A stretch of DNA of 8,187 nucleotides from Halanaerobiales bacterium (lineage in GTDB: Bacteria; Bacillota; Halanaerobiia; Halanaerobiales; M55B127): NCBI GenBank assembly GCA_021736965.1, contig JAIPEV010000153.1, positions 1 through 8,187 on the forward strand. Reading direction: 5' to 3'. Positions 7,601 to 8,187 of this stretch are shown piece by piece. The translations under genes were made by a program, and so were the position numbers. Under the pieces are notes generated by a model that saw nothing but the letters and a program-made list of their open reading frames with translations, did no database searches and was not told the DNA's origin. Positions within the stretch are counted from its first letter, which is position 1; every line of letters begins with the position of its first letter.

Positions 7601-7625
7601 TGTCAGACATAAGTGACAGACTGTC
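7601..7625. repeat. Overlapping short inverted repeats (TGTCA/TGACA and GACAG-A-CTGTC)
   Basis: TGTCA (7601-7605) is the reverse complement of TGACA (7614-7618), and GACAGACTGTC (7615-7625) is a perfect 5+1+5 dyad sharing the same bases. The two hairpins exclude each other. The function is unknown; this could be an operator or part of an old element end. Confidence 0.3.
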
Positions 7626-7683
7626 TCTAACAAAAAAAGAGATGAGTGAAAATAATCTAATTTTGAAAAAATGAATTTTGACG

Positions 7684-7739
7684 GGAAGAGTATTAGTCAA
7701 GCAGAGACAAAGATTGTCATTGTCTTGAAAATATCTTCC
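7684..7739. repeat. Long imperfect stem-loop (56 bases)
   Basis: The outer arms GGAAGAGTATT (7684-7694) and AATATCTTCC (7730-7739) form ten pairs with one bulged G. Inside, CAAG (7698-7701) pairs with CTTG (7724-7727) and ACAA (7707-7710) with TTGT (7720-7723), across a five-base bulge and a nine-base loop. No T-run follows, so it is not a simple terminator. Confidence 0.45.
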
Positions 7740-7769
7740 TTGTATCCGTAAAACTTCTATGCTTTTAAA

Positions 7770-7788
7770 TTATCATTTATGATAAAAT
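7770..7788 (+). promoter_or_regulatory. Dyad TTATCAT-TT-ATGATAA overlapping a -10-like sequence
   Basis: The arms TTATCAT and ATGATAA (7770-7785) are perfect inverted repeats with two bases between. The right half runs into TATGATAAAAT (7778-7788), which resembles a sigma-A -10 region. No good -35 is found at the right distance and no gene follows, so promoter or operator status is tentative. Confidence 0.25.
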
Positions 7789-7927
7789 CACATGTTATCC
7801 TAAGGATGGAGAATACCACTTTACTAGTATGGGGGAGGTATAAATTTTATTTAATAATAAGTGTTTGATACAACCTAAGAGCCTGTTTAAAAGAGGTTAA
7901 TTTAGGATTTACGCTTATAAACTAGTT

Positions 7928-7948
7928 GTTGTACAACCGATTATAATC
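7928..7948. repeat. Two perfect 10-base palindromes one base apart
   Basis: GTTGTACAAC (7928-7937) and GATTATAATC (7939-7948) are each perfectly self-complementary and separated only by C7938. The second contains TATAAT (7942-7947), but no -35 box is suitably placed on either strand. They may be paired operator half-sites or chance in AT-rich DNA. Confidence 0.4.
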
Positions 7949-8187
7949 AGCTCTTACTATTGATTTTTAAATGGAAAATTGTTAACACTCCTCTACTAGA
8001 AATTATTTGACGAATATGCTGATTTTTATCATACGAAATATATCTAAGTCAAGAAAATTATTTAATAACAGTGATTTTATATATTTTTTGTTTGCTAAAT
8101 AAATATTTATTGGGGGACAGACTTTGTATTAATTTGAATACAGAAATCTAGATAGGTCATTTTTTCTACAGGGTTAGATTTGCGGGA

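Larger units (their letters stand above)
7343..8187 (+). other. Gene-free AT-rich region after the polysaccharide genes
   Basis: These 845 bases contain no convincing coding region on either strand. The longest + strand frame I checked is 39 codons without a ribosome site. The region holds one good terminator (7551-7593), a long imperfect stem-loop (7684-7739), a dyad next to a -10-like box (7770-7788), two abutting palindromes (7928-7948) and an AT palindrome (8098-8111). I see no tRNA, rRNA, CRISPR repeat, transposase or clear IS end. It may be a decayed gene or element, or a long leader for a gene beyond the window. Confidence 0.6.

Noticed and set aside
7671..7751. A 26-codon ATG frame across the long stem-loop
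   Set aside because: No Shine-Dalgarno precedes it, it is very short, and the stem-loop explains the sequence constraint better.
7770..7785. Fur-box reading of the TTATCAT/ATGATAA dyad
   Set aside because: The arms do not fit the GATAAT-type repeat array of Fur sites, and no iron-related gene is nearby.
7806..7868. A 20-codon ATG frame followed by a GGGGGAGG stretch
   Set aside because: The purine stretch is inside the frame and has no start codon at proper spacing after it, so neither the frame nor the ribosome-site reading holds.
8098..8111. Perfect 14-base palindrome AATAAATATTTATT
   Set aside because: It is made only of A and T in very AT-rich DNA, so chance is a sufficient explanation; kept only as a remark on the intergenic region.
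7880..8122. Possible IS ends (GAGCCTGTTTAAA near 7880 and GGGGGACAGAC near 8112)
   Set aside because: The two do not match each other as inverted repeats, no transposase lies between them and no target duplication was found.

Overview
The window reads as part of a surface-polysaccharide (capsule, exopolysaccharide or teichuronic-acid-like) biosynthesis locus from a low-GC Bacillota bacterium, most likely a Bacillus relative. The evidence is base composition (roughly 30% GC by eye), Shine-Dalgarno sequences of the AGGAGA/AAAGGA type, U-tailed intrinsic terminators and tightly packed same-strand genes. The genus cannot be fixed from this sequence. All six supported genes lie on the + strand.

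Bases 1-3150 hold the end of one transcription unit: a DegT/DnrJ/EryC1 sugar aminotransferase cut by the window start, a UDP-GlcNAc 2-epimerase-family enzyme of the WbpI-like (GARPQFIK) type, and a family-4 glycosyltransferase. The first two overlap by four bases (ATGA) and the second and third are one base apart. Aminotransferase plus WbpI-like epimerase suggests a UDP-2,3-diacetamido-2,3-dideoxy-hexuronic acid sugar donor, which the glycosyltransferase may add to the repeat unit. The earlier steps (dehydrogenase, oxidoreductase, N-acetyltransferase) would have to lie upstream.

Bases 3151-3308 form a gap with a small terminator-like hairpin, a TTGACA box and a strong Shine-Dalgarno. It probably separates the first unit from a second one.

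Bases 3309-7342 hold three close-packed genes: a polysaccharide pyruvyl transferase-family protein, a Wzx-type flippase with about 14 membrane segments, and an FrhB/FdhB-like iron-sulfur flavoprotein. The first probably decorates the glycan with pyruvate and the second probably flips the lipid-linked unit. The redox job of the third in a polysaccharide locus is unknown and is the most interesting functional question here.

Bases 7343-8187 contain no supported gene. This AT-rich region has a convincing intrinsic terminator, a long imperfect stem-loop and several short perfect palindromes. I recognise no mobile element, RNA gene or CRISPR array in it. No polymerase (Wzy), initiating phosphoglycosyltransferase or chain-length regulator is visible, so the locus must continue upstream or elsewhere.
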